Part shown: one piece after another, positions 26,192 to 37,310 of the stretch
Layout: each line of letters opens with the position of its first letter
Numbering within the stretch: the first letter of the stretch is position 1
Assembly: GCA_034433305.1 (NCBI GenBank)
Contig: DAOUAM010000069.1
Coordinates: 1-64,000, forward strand
Reading direction: 5' to 3'
Source: DAOUAM01 sp034433305
GTDB taxonomy: Bacteria; Chloroflexota; Dehalococcoidia; Lucifugimonadales; DAOUAM01
DNA: 64,000 nucleotides
Notes under the pieces: model-generated
Told to the model about the DNA's origin: nothing
The model's database searches: none
Seen by the model: the letters and a program-made list of their open reading frames with translations, nothing else
Made by a program: the position numbers and the translations under genes

Positions 26192-27944
26192 GGTCTGCAA
26201 AGGCCCTGGCCCGCTGGGGCTTGGGGGTCTTCAGGATGGCCATGAACCGGTCCAGGGGCAGGGTGTTCCAGATGTGCCGGGCCTCGCACCAGCCGCGCCG
26301 GGCCACGGCGACGCCGTACCTGAGGTTGTCCAGGGCCTCGGTGCTGTGGGCGTCGGTGCTGATGACCAGGAGCACACCCAGCTCACGCGCCCGCAGCACG
26401 TGGACGTCGCGGAGGTCCAGCCTCTCCGGCGAGGCGTTGATCTCCAGGGCCGTGCCCGTCTCCGCCGCCGCGCGGAAGATGGCATCGAAGTCGGCGCTGA
26501 TGGGCTCGCGCTGGCCGATGAGCCGGGTGCTGAGGTGGCCTATGACTGTCACGTAGGGGTTGTGCATCGCCCGGATGATGCGGTCAGTCATGACCTCTGC
26601 TGATTGGCCCATGGCCGAGTGGACAGAGGCTATGACCCAGTCCAGGTCCTGAAGGACCTCGTCAGGGTAGTCCAGACTGCCGTCGGCGCGGATGTCCATC
26701 TCGGTGCCGCACAGGACACGGATGCCGCCCGTGCGTTGCTCCAGTTCTCGCAACTGGGCCATGTGCTGCCGCAGGCGCTCCTCGCTCAGCCCTCTGGCGA
26801 TGCCCCGGCCCACCGAGTGGTCGGTGATGGCGACGTACTGGAGGCCCCTGGCCCTGGCGGCGGCGACCATCTCCTCCATGGAGTCGCGCCCGTCGCTCCA
26901 GTCGGTGTGGACGTGCAGGTCGCCTCTGATGTGGCCGACCTCCACCAGCCTGGGCACCTGGTGGTGCAGCGCCTTCTCGATCTCCATGGTGCCCTGGCGG
27001 ACTTCGGGCGGCATGTACTGGAGGCCCAGCCGCTCGTAAATGGGCTCCTCCTCGGCGAACTGCTCCAGCTTGCCGGTGGCTATCTCCGTCAGGCCGTACT
27101 CGTTGAGGGACAGGCCCTTGCTGTTGGCCAGGTCGCGGAGCAGGATGTTGTGCTGCTTGTTGCCCGTGAAGTACTGGAGCATGGAGCCGAAGCGGGCCTC
27201 GTCCTCCACGCGCAGGTCCACCTGAATGCCCTCGCTGAGCACTACCGAGCCTTTGGTGTCGCCGTGGCCTAGGACCTCCACCACGTTGGGCAGGCTGACC
27301 AGGGCGTCCAGCACCTCGGGCGGGTTGCTGGAGGCGCAGACCAGGTCAATGTCGCCGATGGTCTCCTCAAAGCGGCGCAGGCTGCCAGCGATGGTCAGCC
27401 GCGAGATGCTGGGGCAATTCTGGCGTAGCGCGGCCACCACGCGCTCGGCAGCCGGCAGCGCGCGGCCCAGGGGCACACGCTGGGACTTGGTCCGCGCCAT
27501 GCGGATGTGGCGAAGGATGTTCTCGGCGGTCTTTTTGCCCATGCGGGGCAGCGAGGCTATCCTGCCGTCCATGGCCGCCTGCTCCAGTTCGGCCACGTTC
27601 TTGATGTCCAGCTCCTTCCAGAGCCTTGAGGCGGTCCTGGGGCCGATGCCGGGTATCTCCATCAGCTCCACCAGGCCCTCGGGGAACTCCTGCTTCAGCC
27701 TCTCGTACAGCCCCAGCTTGCCGGTGTTCACCATCTCGATGATTTTCTCGGAGATGGCCTCGCCGATGCCCGGTATCTCCCGCAGGTCCTGGCCCTCGCG
27801 CACCATCTGCTCCAGCTCCACCGGCAGGCGGGATATGGTGCGGGCGACGCGCTGGTAGGCCCGGACCTTGAAGACGGAGTCCCCCTTCATCTCCAGGAGG
27901 CCCGCCAGGTTCTCGAAGACCTCTGCGATCTGTGCGTTGTTCAT
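26184..27944 (-). CDS. polX: DNA polymerase X with PHP 3'-5' exonuclease domain
   Basis: A 586-residue bacterial PolX, the usual length, acting in base-excision and gap-filling repair. Order: helix-hairpin-helix segments (IPGIGEAISEKI at 58, IPGIGPRTASRL near 95), the polymerase palm with GSLRRFEETIGDIDLVCA (catalytic Asp pair) and IQVDLRV (third Asp), then a PHP domain starting GDLHVHTDWSDGRDSMEEM with ITDHS, GTEMDI and STDAHS as metal-ligand motifs. The downstream unknown gene overlaps its 3' end. Confidence 0.95.
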   Translation of the reverse strand: MNNAQIAEVFENLAGLLEMKGDSVFKVRAYQRVARTISRLPVELEQMVREGQDLREIPGIGEAISEKIIEMVNTGKLGLYERLKQEFPEGLVELMEIPGIGPRTASRLWKELDIKNVAELEQAAMDGRIASLPRMGKKTAENILRHIRMARTKSQRVPLGRALPAAERVVAALRQNCPSISRLTIAGSLRRFEETIGDIDLVCASSNPPEVLDALVSLPNVVEVLGHGDTKGSVVLSEGIQVDLRVEDEARFGSMLQYFTGNKQHNILLRDLANSKGLSLNEYGLTEIATGKLEQFAEEEPIYERLGLQYMPPEVRQGTMEIEKALHHQVPRLVEVGHIRGDLHVHTDWSDGRDSMEEMVAAARARGLQYVAITDHSVGRGIARGLSEERLRQHMAQLRELEQRTGGIRVLCGTEMDIRADGSLDYPDEVLQDLDWVIASVHSAMGQSAEVMTDRIIRAMHNPYVTVIGHLSTRLIGQREPISADFDAIFRAAAETGTALEINASPERLDLRDVHVLRARELGVLLVISTDAHSTEALDNLRYGVAVARRGWCEARHIWNTLPLDRFMAILKTPKPQRARAFADHG

Positions 27945-27992
27945 TCCATACCACTGGCCTGCCGTTGCCCTGGCCGGGCCGGCGGCGGTTGC

Positions 27993-30623
<2,631 letters not shown>

Positions 30624-31150
30624 TGGCGTTCACATCCTTCCTCGCAACAGACCCTGCCTCCAGTGAGGTCCGGGCCTCACCTAAGATTATAGCAGCGTGG
30701 GCGATGGCGTCGCGTTGTGAATCAGATTAGTCAGGGAAGGCAGGCCATATCCAGCGCCCCTATATACTAATATCGCCAGAAATGGCCCCGTTAGATGTGT
30801 CCCTGGGCGGGAGGCGCTCATGGAGGGGAGAATAGAGGCGTTGCGGGAAAGCCCGTAGGCACCACGCCGAGGGCGTGCGGTCAGCAGCCGTGGGGCCTGC
30901 GCTGCGAGACCTCGCCCATGGTGTCCGAGGGCAGAGCGTCGGCCTATTTATGGCCCTCCCTCAGAAATGGACTTTAACAACAAAACAGGGTAATGGCGTG
31001 ACCAGCCCCCTCTCCTTCGACAAGCTCAGGGCCTGCCCCTTCGGCACGCTCAGGACAGGCCCGGGCCTGTCGAGGGAAAGGGGGCACGGTGCCGCCCTGA
31101 ATTACCCTATTAAGTTGTTAAGCTTTATTTCGGAGAACGGGGGTGCCGTG
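30624..31150. other. Intergenic region upstream of secA
   Basis: This 527-bp gap has no gene. Near secA a TATAAT box lies on the minus strand at 30691-30686, but no convincing -35 box accompanies it, and a small stem (gtgagg/cctcac, 30664-30681) lies in the leader. From about 30908 the sequence is related to the flank of the family A copy at 5266 onward (shared strings such as ctcgccc and cgttgg-type blocks), followed by the family A element at 30961-31134. Confidence 0.5.
30961..31134. mobile_element. MITE-like element, family A, copy 2
   Basis: A 174-bp copy. Left end tcagaaatggactttaacaa and right end ttgttaagctttatttcgga are inverted relative to each other and match the copy at 5387-5625. 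The interior includes cttcgacaagctcagggcc and a complementary block. It ends 16 bases from the stop of prs. Confidence 0.65.
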
Positions 31151-32104
31151 CTACTCCTGCTCGAACATGGCGCCCACCGACAGGCCGCTGTGGATGCGAT
31201 GGATGGCCTCGCCCAGCAGCGCGGCCACCGAGAGTACCTTGATCTTGGTGCCACGCTTTTCCTCGGGCACAGGGAGGGTGTCTGTGACTACCAGCTCCTT
31301 GAGGGCGCTGGCCTCGACGAGCTGGGAGGCTTTGCCGGCCAGGACGGGATGGGTGACGGCGCAGTAGACATCCGCCGCCCCGTGCTGTATCACCGCGTCC
31401 ACCGTGGCTATGACGGTGCCGCCGGTGCCTATCTCGTCGTCAACGATGAGGCAGGTACACCCCTGGACCTCGCCGATGAGGTTGGCCGCCTCCACCTTGT
31501 CCCTGTTGCCCAGGCGTTGCTTTTCGACGATGGCGATGGGCGCTTTGAGCAGGCGGGCCATGTTGCGCGCGCGCTTGGCGTCGCCCACATCGGTGGCTAC
31601 CACCACCAGGTTGGGCAGCTCTCGCTCCCGGAAGTGGCGGGCCAGCATGGGCACCGCCGTCAGCTCGTCCACGGGGATATTGAAGAAGCCCTGTATCTGG
31701 CCGGCGTGCAGGTCCACGGTCAGCAGTCGGTTTGCCCCTGCCACCGTAATGAAGTCCGCCAGCAGCCGCGCCGTGATGGGCACCCTGGGCTGGTCTTTCT
31801 TGTCGGTGCGGCCATAGGCATAGTAGGGCACCACCGCCGTGATGCGCCCGGCGGACGCCCGCTTGGCCGCGTCTATCATGATAAGGAGCTCCATGATATG
31901 GTCGTTGACAGGCGCGGAGAAGGGCTGCACCAGGAATACGTCCCGCTCTCTGATGTTCTCCAGGATGCGGACAAAGGTGTTATCGTTGCTGAACTTGAAC
32001 ACCTCGCAGTGGCCCAGGTTAATGCCCAGGTAGGCGCATATGTCTTTGGCCAGGGCCTGGTGGGCGTTTCCGGCAAATACCTTCAGGTCTTCAAAAGGCG
32101 GCAT
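31151..32104 (-). CDS. prs: Ribose-phosphate pyrophosphokinase
   Basis: PRPP synthetase, 317 residues, making PRPP from ribose-5-phosphate and ATP for nucleotide, His, Trp and NAD synthesis. Features: FSNDNTFVRILENIRERDVFLVQPFSAPVNDHIMELLIMIDA at the N terminus, PYYAYGRTDKKDQPRVPITARL (the classic YxRxDKKD loop), VDLHAGQIQGFFNIPVD, and the PRPP-binding loop CLIVDDEIGTGGTV near 220. A minus-strand TATAAT box lies upstream at 32173-32168. Confidence 0.96.
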   Translation of the reverse strand: MPPFEDLKVFAGNAHQALAKDICAYLGINLGHCEVFKFSNDNTFVRILENIRERDVFLVQPFSAPVNDHIMELLIMIDAAKRASAGRITAVVPYYAYGRTDKKDQPRVPITARLLADFITVAGANRLLTVDLHAGQIQGFFNIPVDELTAVPMLARHFRERELPNLVVVATDVGDAKRARNMARLLKAPIAIVEKQRLGNRDKVEAANLIGEVQGCTCLIVDDEIGTGGTVIATVDAVIQHGAADVYCAVTHPVLAGKASQLVEASALKELVVTDTLPVPEEKRGTKIKVLSVAALLGEAIHRIHSGLSVGAMFEQE

Positions 32105-32233
32105 GGCATCCTCTGCTAGCTGTTACTGAGGTGCTGGTGGCCGTCGCTCCGGGCGGGACTCGACCGCATTATAGCACACCCTCGTCCGCGCGCCAGCGCG
32201 GGGGACTCCCTCCAGGCAGGGCCTCAGGAGGCG

Positions 32234-32965
32234 CTAGCGCCCCTCGGCCAGGCGGTCGGCCAGGAACTTGGGCAGGCCGCGGCGCACCATCTTGAGCTGG
32301 GTTGCCGGGATGTCGTACTCCACCCGGTGGTGTGAGACAGCCTCGATGGACGAGTCGTAAATGGCATAGGCCGCCCTGGGGTCGCCGTCACGGGGCTGCC
32401 CTACGCCGCCGGGGTTGATGATAAGCCGCTCGGTGCCCAGCGCCACGGGCGTATCCAGCGGGAACTCCAGGAACACCGCGCCCTTCTCGGCTGGCCGGCA
32501 TACGAAGGGAATGTGGGAGTGCCCCACGAGGCACCAGTAGGTATCGAAGTGGAGGAAGCTGGCCACGGCCGATGGCACCGAAATGACATACTCCCATATG
32601 GGGTCACGGGGGCTGCCGTGGACCAGGGTGAACTCGTTCACCTCCAGCTTCAGCGGCAGCCGGGCCAGGTAAGCGGCATGCTCCCGGGAAAGCTGCAGCG
32701 TTGTCCAGCGGTTGGCCTCGGCGGCATAGACGTTGAAGGCCTCCAGGCTCAGTCTGCCTATGGCGGCCAGGTCGTGGTTGCCTGCCACGCCTCGGTGCTC
32801 GTACTGCTGCATCAGCTCGATGCACGGCCCCGGGTCAGGCCCGTAGCCCACCAGGTCGCCCAGCGACCACACCTGGTCGAAGCCGCCCCTGGCTTTGGCG
32901 TCCCGGATAACAGCCTCGAAGGCCTCCAGGTTGCTGTGTATGTCGGCTACGATGAGGGCGCGCAC
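32234..32965 (-). CDS. Calcineurin-like metallophosphoesterase
   Basis: A 243-residue phosphoesterase of the YfcE/ApaH-like group. Metal ligands appear in order: DIHSN (residues 8-12), GDLVGYGPDP (near 40), GNHD (near 64), then VHGSP and GHSHIPF near the middle. The GTG at 32965 is preferred because GGAG lies upstream and the fold starts at that residue; the in-frame extension is unrelated. It is divergent from tsaE, with which it shares an AT-rich promoter region. The substrate is unknown; such enzymes hydrolyse nucleotides or phosphodiesters. Confidence 0.87.
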   Translation of the reverse strand: MRALIVADIHSNLEAFEAVIRDAKARGGFDQVWSLGDLVGYGPDPGPCIELMQQYEHRGVAGNHDLAAIGRLSLEAFNVYAAEANRWTTLQLSREHAAYLARLPLKLEVNEFTLVHGSPRDPIWEYVISVPSAVASFLHFDTYWCLVGHSHIPFVCRPAEKGAVFLEFPLDTPVALGTERLIINPGGVGQPRDGDPRAAYAIYDSSIEAVSHHRVEYDIPATQLKMVRRGLPKFLADRLAEGR

Positions 32966-32977
32966 GTCCGCTCCACG

Positions 32978-33007
32978 TTGAGGCAGGCATTCGAGCACGA
33001 TTATAAT
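32978..33007 (+). promoter_or_regulatory. Promoter of tsaE, in a divergent region
   Basis: TTGAGG (32978-32983) and TATAAT (33002-33007) with an 18-base spacer. A minus-strand TATAAT (33005-33000) overlaps it and probably serves the divergent phosphoesterase, with a weak TTAGAC as -35. Confidence 0.6.
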
Positions 33008-33044
33008 ATACAGGATGCCCAACGTCTAACCACGGCGGGGCAGA

Positions 33045-33557
33045 ATGATTGCAGCCAGGGAGCAGGTCTTGGGCACGATGCAGGTCGAGGTCGTCAGCCA
33101 TGGCCCGGATGAGACCAGGGCCATCGGCCAGGCGCTGGGCGCCCACGCCCAGCCAGGCGACGTCTTTCTGCTGGTGGGCGACCTGGGCGCCGGCAAGACC
33201 ACGCTGACCCAGGGCATCGCCTGGGGCCTGGGTGTGGCCGAGTACGCCCGCAGCCCGACCTTTGTGCTGGTGTCCCAGTACCAGGGCAGGCTGACGCTCT
33301 ACCACGTAGACCTCTACCGACTGGACCGCGTCGAGGAGGTCGTGGACCTGGGCCTGGAGGAGTACCTGTACGGCGACGGCGTGTGCGTGGTCGAGTGGGC
33401 TGAGAAGGCCCTGGAGGTCTTCCCGACGGAGCGCCTGCTGGTACGCATCCACTACCTCGGCGAGACTGAGCGGCGACTGACGCTGACCGCCAGCCATCCG
33501 CGCTACGACGCCGCGCTGCGGGCCGTCCAGGAAGCCGTTCACAGCAGGCCGCGCTAG
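33045..33557 (+). CDS. tsaE: tRNA threonylcarbamoyladenosine synthesis ATPase TsaE
   Basis: TsaE is the ATPase of the complex that makes t6A37 in tRNAs reading ANN codons. The Walker A motif GDLGAGKTTLTQGIAWGLG, SPTFVLVSQYQGRLTLYHVDLYRL and VCVVEWAEKA are diagnostic. The 170-residue reading starts at the ATG at 33045; an ATG at 33078 (MQVEVV) matches family starts better but has no ribosome site. TsaB follows after a small inserted element, and no tsaC or tsaD is in view. The TAG stop lies in the duplicated target of that element. Confidence 0.93.
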   Translation: MIAAREQVLGTMQVEVVSHGPDETRAIGQALGAHAQPGDVFLLVGDLGAGKTTLTQGIAWGLGVAEYARSPTFVLVSQYQGRLTLYHVDLYRLDRVEEVVDLGLEEYLYGDGVCVVEWAEKALEVFPTERLLVRIHYLGETERRLTLTASHPRYDAALRAVQEAVHSRPR

Positions 33558-33705
33558 GGCGTGTTTGAAAAGCCGAGACGACATGTGGTCCGACAGGCCT
33601 ACCACGAGCGGCAAACCCGCTCATCCCTTCGGCAAGCTCAGGGCAGGCCTGGGCCTGTCGAAGGATGCCCAAGAACGCCTTTGGCACTTTTCAAACACGC
33701 CCTAG
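33554..33705. mobile_element. MITE-like element with CTAG duplication at the tsaE stop
   Basis: A 144-bp element (33558-33701) with perfect 15-bp inverted ends, ggcgtgtttgaaaag and its complement cttttcaaacacgcc, flanked on both sides by CTAG (33554-33557 and 33702-33705). The left CTAG overlaps the TAG stop of tsaE. The interior contains a palindromic block (ttcggcaagctcagggcagg ... cctgtcgaagg). The CTAG duplication resembles IS5-group targets. It separates tsaE from tsaB by 160 bp. Confidence 0.85.
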
Positions 33706-33717
33706 GCCAGGAGTCCC

Positions 33718-34404
33718 ATGGAACTGTCCATAGACACATCCACCAGGTACGCCGCCGTGGGGCTGTCCCAGCAGGGGCAGACCATGGTGGAGTTGTGCTG
33801 GCGCTCGGAGCAGAACCACTCGGTGGAGCTTGTGCCCGCCATACTGGAGGTGATGCGCCGGGCCAGGGTTAGCAAGGACCAGCTTGAGGCCATATTTGTA
33901 GCCAGAGGGCCTGGCGCCTTCAGCGCCCTGCGAGTAGGCATGAGCACCGCCAAGGCCATGGCCGTGGCCCTGGGCGTGCCTCTGGTGGGCGTGGGCACGC
34001 TGGACATCGAGGCCGCGCCCTACTTCGGGCTGGGGCACACGGTGTACGCGGTCATCCAGGCCGGGCAGGGCAGGGTGTACGTGGGCCGCTACCCCGCCAG
34101 CGAGTACCCGCTGGAGACAGACTATCAGGTGCTGGGCCACGAGGAGCTGGCCGCGGAAGTCGGCGCGCCGGTCCTCTTCTGCGGCGAGGGCGCCCGAGTG
34201 CTGGAGGACATGCTCAGGGAGCGGCTGGGAGAGCGGGCCATAGTCGCCAGGGCCAGGCCGCCCACGCGCAGGCCGGGCTTCCTGGCCGAGCTAGGCTATC
34301 GCTGGCTCCAGATGGGCGCCACCGACAACCCGGACACGCTCCAGCCGCTGTACCTGCGTAGCTCCCAGGTCAACGAGGCGCAGCGGAGGCTCCTGTCGGG
34401 CTGA
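33718..34404 (+). CDS. tsaB: tRNA threonylcarbamoyladenosine synthesis scaffold TsaB
   Basis: TsaB, 228 residues, is the ASKHA-fold dimerisation partner of TsaD in t6A synthesis. N terminus MELSIDTSTRYAAVGL matches the first phosphate-loop strand of the fold, and GPGAFSALRVGMSTAKAMAVALGVPLVGVGTLDIEA (residues 60-100) is the family signature. TsaB lacks catalytic metal residues and is a scaffold. The ATG at 33718 has CCAGGAG upstream. Confidence 0.93.
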   Translation: MELSIDTSTRYAAVGLSQQGQTMVELCWRSEQNHSVELVPAILEVMRRARVSKDQLEAIFVARGPGAFSALRVGMSTAKAMAVALGVPLVGVGTLDIEAAPYFGLGHTVYAVIQAGQGRVYVGRYPASEYPLETDYQVLGHEELAAEVGAPVLFCGEGARVLEDMLRERLGERAIVARARPPTRRPGFLAELGYRWLQMGATDNPDTLQPLYLRSSQVNEAQRRLLSG

Positions 34405-34465
34405 CGCCGCGCGGGGCGTGGCCCCTTTACAGGAATTTTGCTCTTTCTGAGTCCAGGAGTTATCA

Positions 34466-34918
34466 ATGCAGAGGACACTGGTGCTGTTGAAGCCGGACGC
34501 CATCCAGCGCGGGCTGGTGGGCGAGATCGTCTCCCGCCTGGAGCGGCGAGGGCTGAGGTTCGCGGCCATGAAGTTGATGCGCGTCAGCGAGGACCTGGCC
34601 CGCAGGCACTACGCCGCCCACGTGAGCAAGCCCTTCTTTCCTGGGCTGGTCAGGTTCATCACCTCCAGCCCCATCATCGCCATGGTCGTTGAGGGCGAGA
34701 ACGCCGTGGAACTGGTGCGCGCCACCATGGGGGCCACCAACCCGCAGAGCGCCGCACCGGGCACCATCCGGGGCGACCTGGCCATGAACATCGGCTCCAA
34801 CCTTATCCACGGCTCGGACTCGCCCGAGGCGGCGGAGCGCGAGATAGGGCTGTTCTTCTCCCCAGGGGAGGTGCTGGACTACAAGAGGGACGTGGACCGC
34901 TGGATCACTGAATCCTGA
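34466..34918 (+). CDS. ndk: Nucleoside diphosphate kinase
   Basis: NDK equilibrates NTPs and dNTPs through a phospho-His intermediate. 150 residues, normal length. Signatures are RTLVLLKPDAIQRGLVGEIVSRLE at the N terminus, GATNPQSAAPGTIRGDLA, and the active site NLIHGSDSPEAAEREI with the catalytic His at about 117. The last 14 bases overlap the 3' end of the convergent rsfS gene. Confidence 0.97.
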   Translation: MQRTLVLLKPDAIQRGLVGEIVSRLERRGLRFAAMKLMRVSEDLARRHYAAHVSKPFFPGLVRFITSSPIIAMVVEGENAVELVRATMGATNPQSAAPGTIRGDLAMNIGSNLIHGSDSPEAAEREIGLFFSPGEVLDYKRDVDRWITES

Positions 34919-35267
34919 CGACCTCGGCGGCGCGGGCCCACACCGCCTCGATGTGGTAGTAGTCCCGCTGCTCCGGGCCAAACAGGTGGACTATGACATC
35001 GCCAAAGTCCAGCAGCACCCAGCCAGACTGGGCGCTACCCTCCCTGCGGTAGAGGGTGGCGCCCCTGCTCTCCAGCGCCTTCTCCAGTTCCTCGGCGATG
35101 GTCTCCAGTTGCCGTGCCGACTCGGCGGTGAGGATGACGAAGTAGTCGGCGAAGTCGCTGACGTGTCTTATGTCCAGCATGACGATGTCCGACGCCTGCT
35201 TGTCCGAGGCAACGTCCACCGCCAGGCGGGCGTAGTCGGCAGGCTGGAGTATGGTGACCTGTCTCAT
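34905..35267 (-). CDS. rsfS: Ribosomal silencing factor RsfS
   Basis: RsfS (RsfA/YbeB) binds ribosomal protein L14 to block subunit joining when nutrients are short. The 120-residue product, starting MRQVTILQPADYARLAVDVASDKQASDIVMLDIR, has the family motifs SDFADYFVILTAESARQLETIAEELE and GSAQSGWVLLDFGDVIVHLFGPEQRDYYHIEAVW. The ATG at 35267 lies at the expected transcription start, so the mRNA may be leaderless; an upstream in-frame start at 35291 would run over the -10 box and is rejected. Confidence 0.93.
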   Translation of the reverse strand: MRQVTILQPADYARLAVDVASDKQASDIVMLDIRHVSDFADYFVILTAESARQLETIAEELEKALESRGATLYRREGSAQSGWVLLDFGDVIVHLFGPEQRDYYHIEAVWARAAEVVRIQ

Positions 35268-35273
35268 ACAGGC

Positions 35274-35302
35274 ATTATAGATTGGCCCCACCGGGTGGTC
35301 AA
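35274..35302 (-). promoter_or_regulatory. Promoter of rsfS, giving a leaderless start
   Basis: On the minus strand TTGACC (35302-35297) and a consensus TATAAT (35279-35274) are 17 bases apart. The ATG begins only six bases after the -10 box, so transcription would start at or next to the start codon. Confidence 0.75.
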
Positions 35303-35317
35303 TAAAGATTGGCTATC

Positions 35318-35573
35318 ATACCCCCATTCCCTCGACAGGCCCGGGCCTGTCCTGAGCGTGCCGAAGGGGCAGGCCTCTGGCCCCCATCCTGACCTTTCCC
35401 CACAGAGGGCAGGTACTGTTCTCGCCCCCTTTGGGGGAGAGTCAGAGAAGGGGCAGGCCTCTGGCCCCCTTCCTGGCCTTCCCCCACAGGGGGCGAGTCA
35501 GAGAGGGGGCTGGCCCTGCCTTACCACCGGCGCGGCGCCAATGGGCATCACGTCCCCTGCTAAGGGGTAAAAC
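35318..35573. repeat. Intergenic repeat block (family A core plus family B unit)
   Basis: The gap before mnmA has no gene. It holds two tandem family A-type core blocks (ggcaggcctctggcccc repeated) and a 53-bp family B unit at 35521-35573 (begins ttaccaccggcgcggcgcc). The unit occurs inverted at 49365-49417 with one mismatch. Confidence 0.65.
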
Positions 35574-35611
35574 CTGCTAGCTTGTTACAGGCTCCCGGCA
35601 CGGCAGCGGGT

Positions 35612-35640
35612 TTGAACAGCCCCGGCCCCTGTGGTAGTCT
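35612..35640 (+). promoter_or_regulatory. Promoter of mnmA
   Basis: TTGAAC (35612-35617) and TAGTCT (35635-35640), 17-base spacer. The ATG at 35648 falls at the expected transcription start, so a leaderless or near-leaderless mRNA is predicted. Confidence 0.55.
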
Positions 35641-35647
35641 GGAGTGG

Positions 35648-36739
35648 ATGAGCAAGGGACGTGTTGTCGTAGCCATGAGCGGGGGAGTGGACTCCTCCGT
35701 CGCCGCGCTGCTGCTGAAGCGCCAGGGGTACGAGGTCATCGGCGTCACCATGCGGCTGTGGACGGTGGAGCGCGAGGACCTGCCGCCCCTGAGCCGGCGC
35801 TGCTGCTCCGTGGAGGACGTGGACGACGCTCGCCGCGTGTGCCAGGTCATCGGCGCGCCCCACTACTTCCTGAACTTCGAGCGGGAGTTCCAGCAGCATG
35901 TGGTGGACTACTTCTGCCGCGAGTACGACAGCGGCCGCACGCCCCATCCCTGCCTGGCCTGCAACGACAAGATCAAGTTCGACTTCCTGCTGCGCCGGGC
36001 GCTGTTCCTGGACGCCGATTACATCGCCACCGGCCACTATGCCCGCGTCCGGCCCAACGGTAGCGGCTTCAAGCTGCTCAAGGCCGCCGATACCAAGAAG
36101 GACCAGTCCTACGTGCTCTTCACCCTGACCCAGCAGGAGCTGAAGCGCCTGCTGCTGCCGGTGGGCGACTTCAGCAAGGTGGAGGTGCGCCGCATGGCCG
36201 CCGAGGCCGGGCTTCCCGTGGCCGACAAGCCCGATAGCCAGGAGATCTGCTTCATACCCGACGGGGACTACCGCAGGTTCCTGGGCGAGCGCCTGGCGCC
36301 CAAGCCCGGCGAGCTGGTGGACACCAGCGGCCGCGTGCTGGGCCGCCATCCGGGCATCCAGTTCTTCACCGTGGGCCAGCGCCGAGGCCTGGGCATCAAT
36401 GGCAACTCAGGCAGGCCCATGTACGTCGTCAGGATAGACGCCGCCACGCGCCAGGTGGTCCTGGGCCACGAGGAAGACCTGCTCCAGGCCGACCTGTGGG
36501 CCTCCCGCGTCAACTTCACGGCGGGTGCGCCGCCCTCCGGCCCTGTGGAGGTCTGCGCCAGGATACGCTACAAGTCCCGGGAGTCGCCGGCCACCCTCGT
36601 CCCCCACCAGGGCTGGGCCGAGGTCCGGTTCCACGAGCCGCAGCGGGCCGTGACGCCCGGCCAGGCCGTGGTCTTCTACCAGGGCGAGGAGGTCATCGGC
36701 GGCGGCGTCATCGAGGTAGGCCCGCCCCCGCTGGACTGA
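35648..36739 (+). CDS. mnmA: tRNA 2-thiouridylase MnmA
   Basis: MnmA thiolates U34 of Lys, Glu and Gln tRNAs through an adenylated intermediate. 363 residues. Signatures: PP-loop AMSGGVDSSVAALLL at the N terminus, HPCLACNDKIKFDFLL near 100 (first catalytic Cys in the C-x2-C segment), ATGHYARV, DQSYVLFTL, and DSQEICFIPDGDYRRFL (second catalytic Cys near 200). Start at 35648 is chosen because upstream in-frame sequence overlaps the promoter. Confidence 0.96.
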   Translation: MSKGRVVVAMSGGVDSSVAALLLKRQGYEVIGVTMRLWTVEREDLPPLSRRCCSVEDVDDARRVCQVIGAPHYFLNFEREFQQHVVDYFCREYDSGRTPHPCLACNDKIKFDFLLRRALFLDADYIATGHYARVRPNGSGFKLLKAADTKKDQSYVLFTLTQQELKRLLLPVGDFSKVEVRRMAAEAGLPVADKPDSQEICFIPDGDYRRFLGERLAPKPGELVDTSGRVLGRHPGIQFFTVGQRRGLGINGNSGRPMYVVRIDAATRQVVLGHEEDLLQADLWASRVNFTAGAPPSGPVEVCARIRYKSRESPATLVPHQGWAEVRFHEPQRAVTPGQAVVFYQGEEVIGGGVIEVGPPPLD

Positions 36740-36795
36740 CGGGCGCCACAGATGTATCATGGCTGCCAATCAGGCACATGTCGCGGAGGCGCAGC

Positions 36796-37308
36796 ATGGA
36801 CTTCAAAGAGATTGTCCGCATGGGGCTACAGGAGTACATGGACGAACTGCGCAAGGCCCTCAACGGCCTTACGCCCGCCGAGCGCCGGTTCATGCCCGCG
36901 CCAGAGTCCCACCATATAGACTTCACCGTGTGGCACATGGCCCGCGTGGAGGATGGCTGGGTGCACCGCTTCGCCATGCGCGCCCCCCAGGTGTGGGAGC
37001 GCGACGGCTGGCCCAGGCGGCTCGGCTTGCCGGAGCGCGACTCTGGCTTCGGCTACAACGCCCAGCAGGTGAAGGACCTGCCCCAGTACGACTTCGACGG
37101 CATTATGGCCTACTACGATGCCGTGCGCCAGGACACCCTCAAGTACCTGGACAGCCTTACGGAGAAGGACCTGGACCGCTGCCCTGACCCGGAGCGGCGC
37201 CCGGGCTACTCCATCGGCAGGATGTTCAGTCACATCCTCATCGAGGAGGCGCAGCATGTGGGCCAGGTCGCCTACATCCGAGGCATCCAGCGGGGCCTGG
37301 GCAAGTAG
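36796..37308 (+). CDS. DinB-family protein
   Basis: A 170-residue DinB/YfiT-like four-helix-bundle protein with the usual metal His set: SHHIDFTVWHMARVEDGW (near 36-53) and SHILIEEAQHVGQVAYIRG near the C terminus. Members are metal-dependent hydrolases or thiol S-transferases for low-molecular-weight thiols. The ATG at 36796 has GCGGAGG upstream. It starts 56 bases after mnmA and is followed two bases later by rnhB, so it appears to be part of the same operon. Confidence 0.88.
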   Translation: MDFKEIVRMGLQEYMDELRKALNGLTPAERRFMPAPESHHIDFTVWHMARVEDGWVHRFAMRAPQVWERDGWPRRLGLPERDSGFGYNAQQVKDLPQYDFDGIMAYYDAVRQDTLKYLDSLTEKDLDRCPDPERRPGYSIGRMFSHILIEEAQHVGQVAYIRGIQRGLGK

Positions 37309-37310
37309 CC

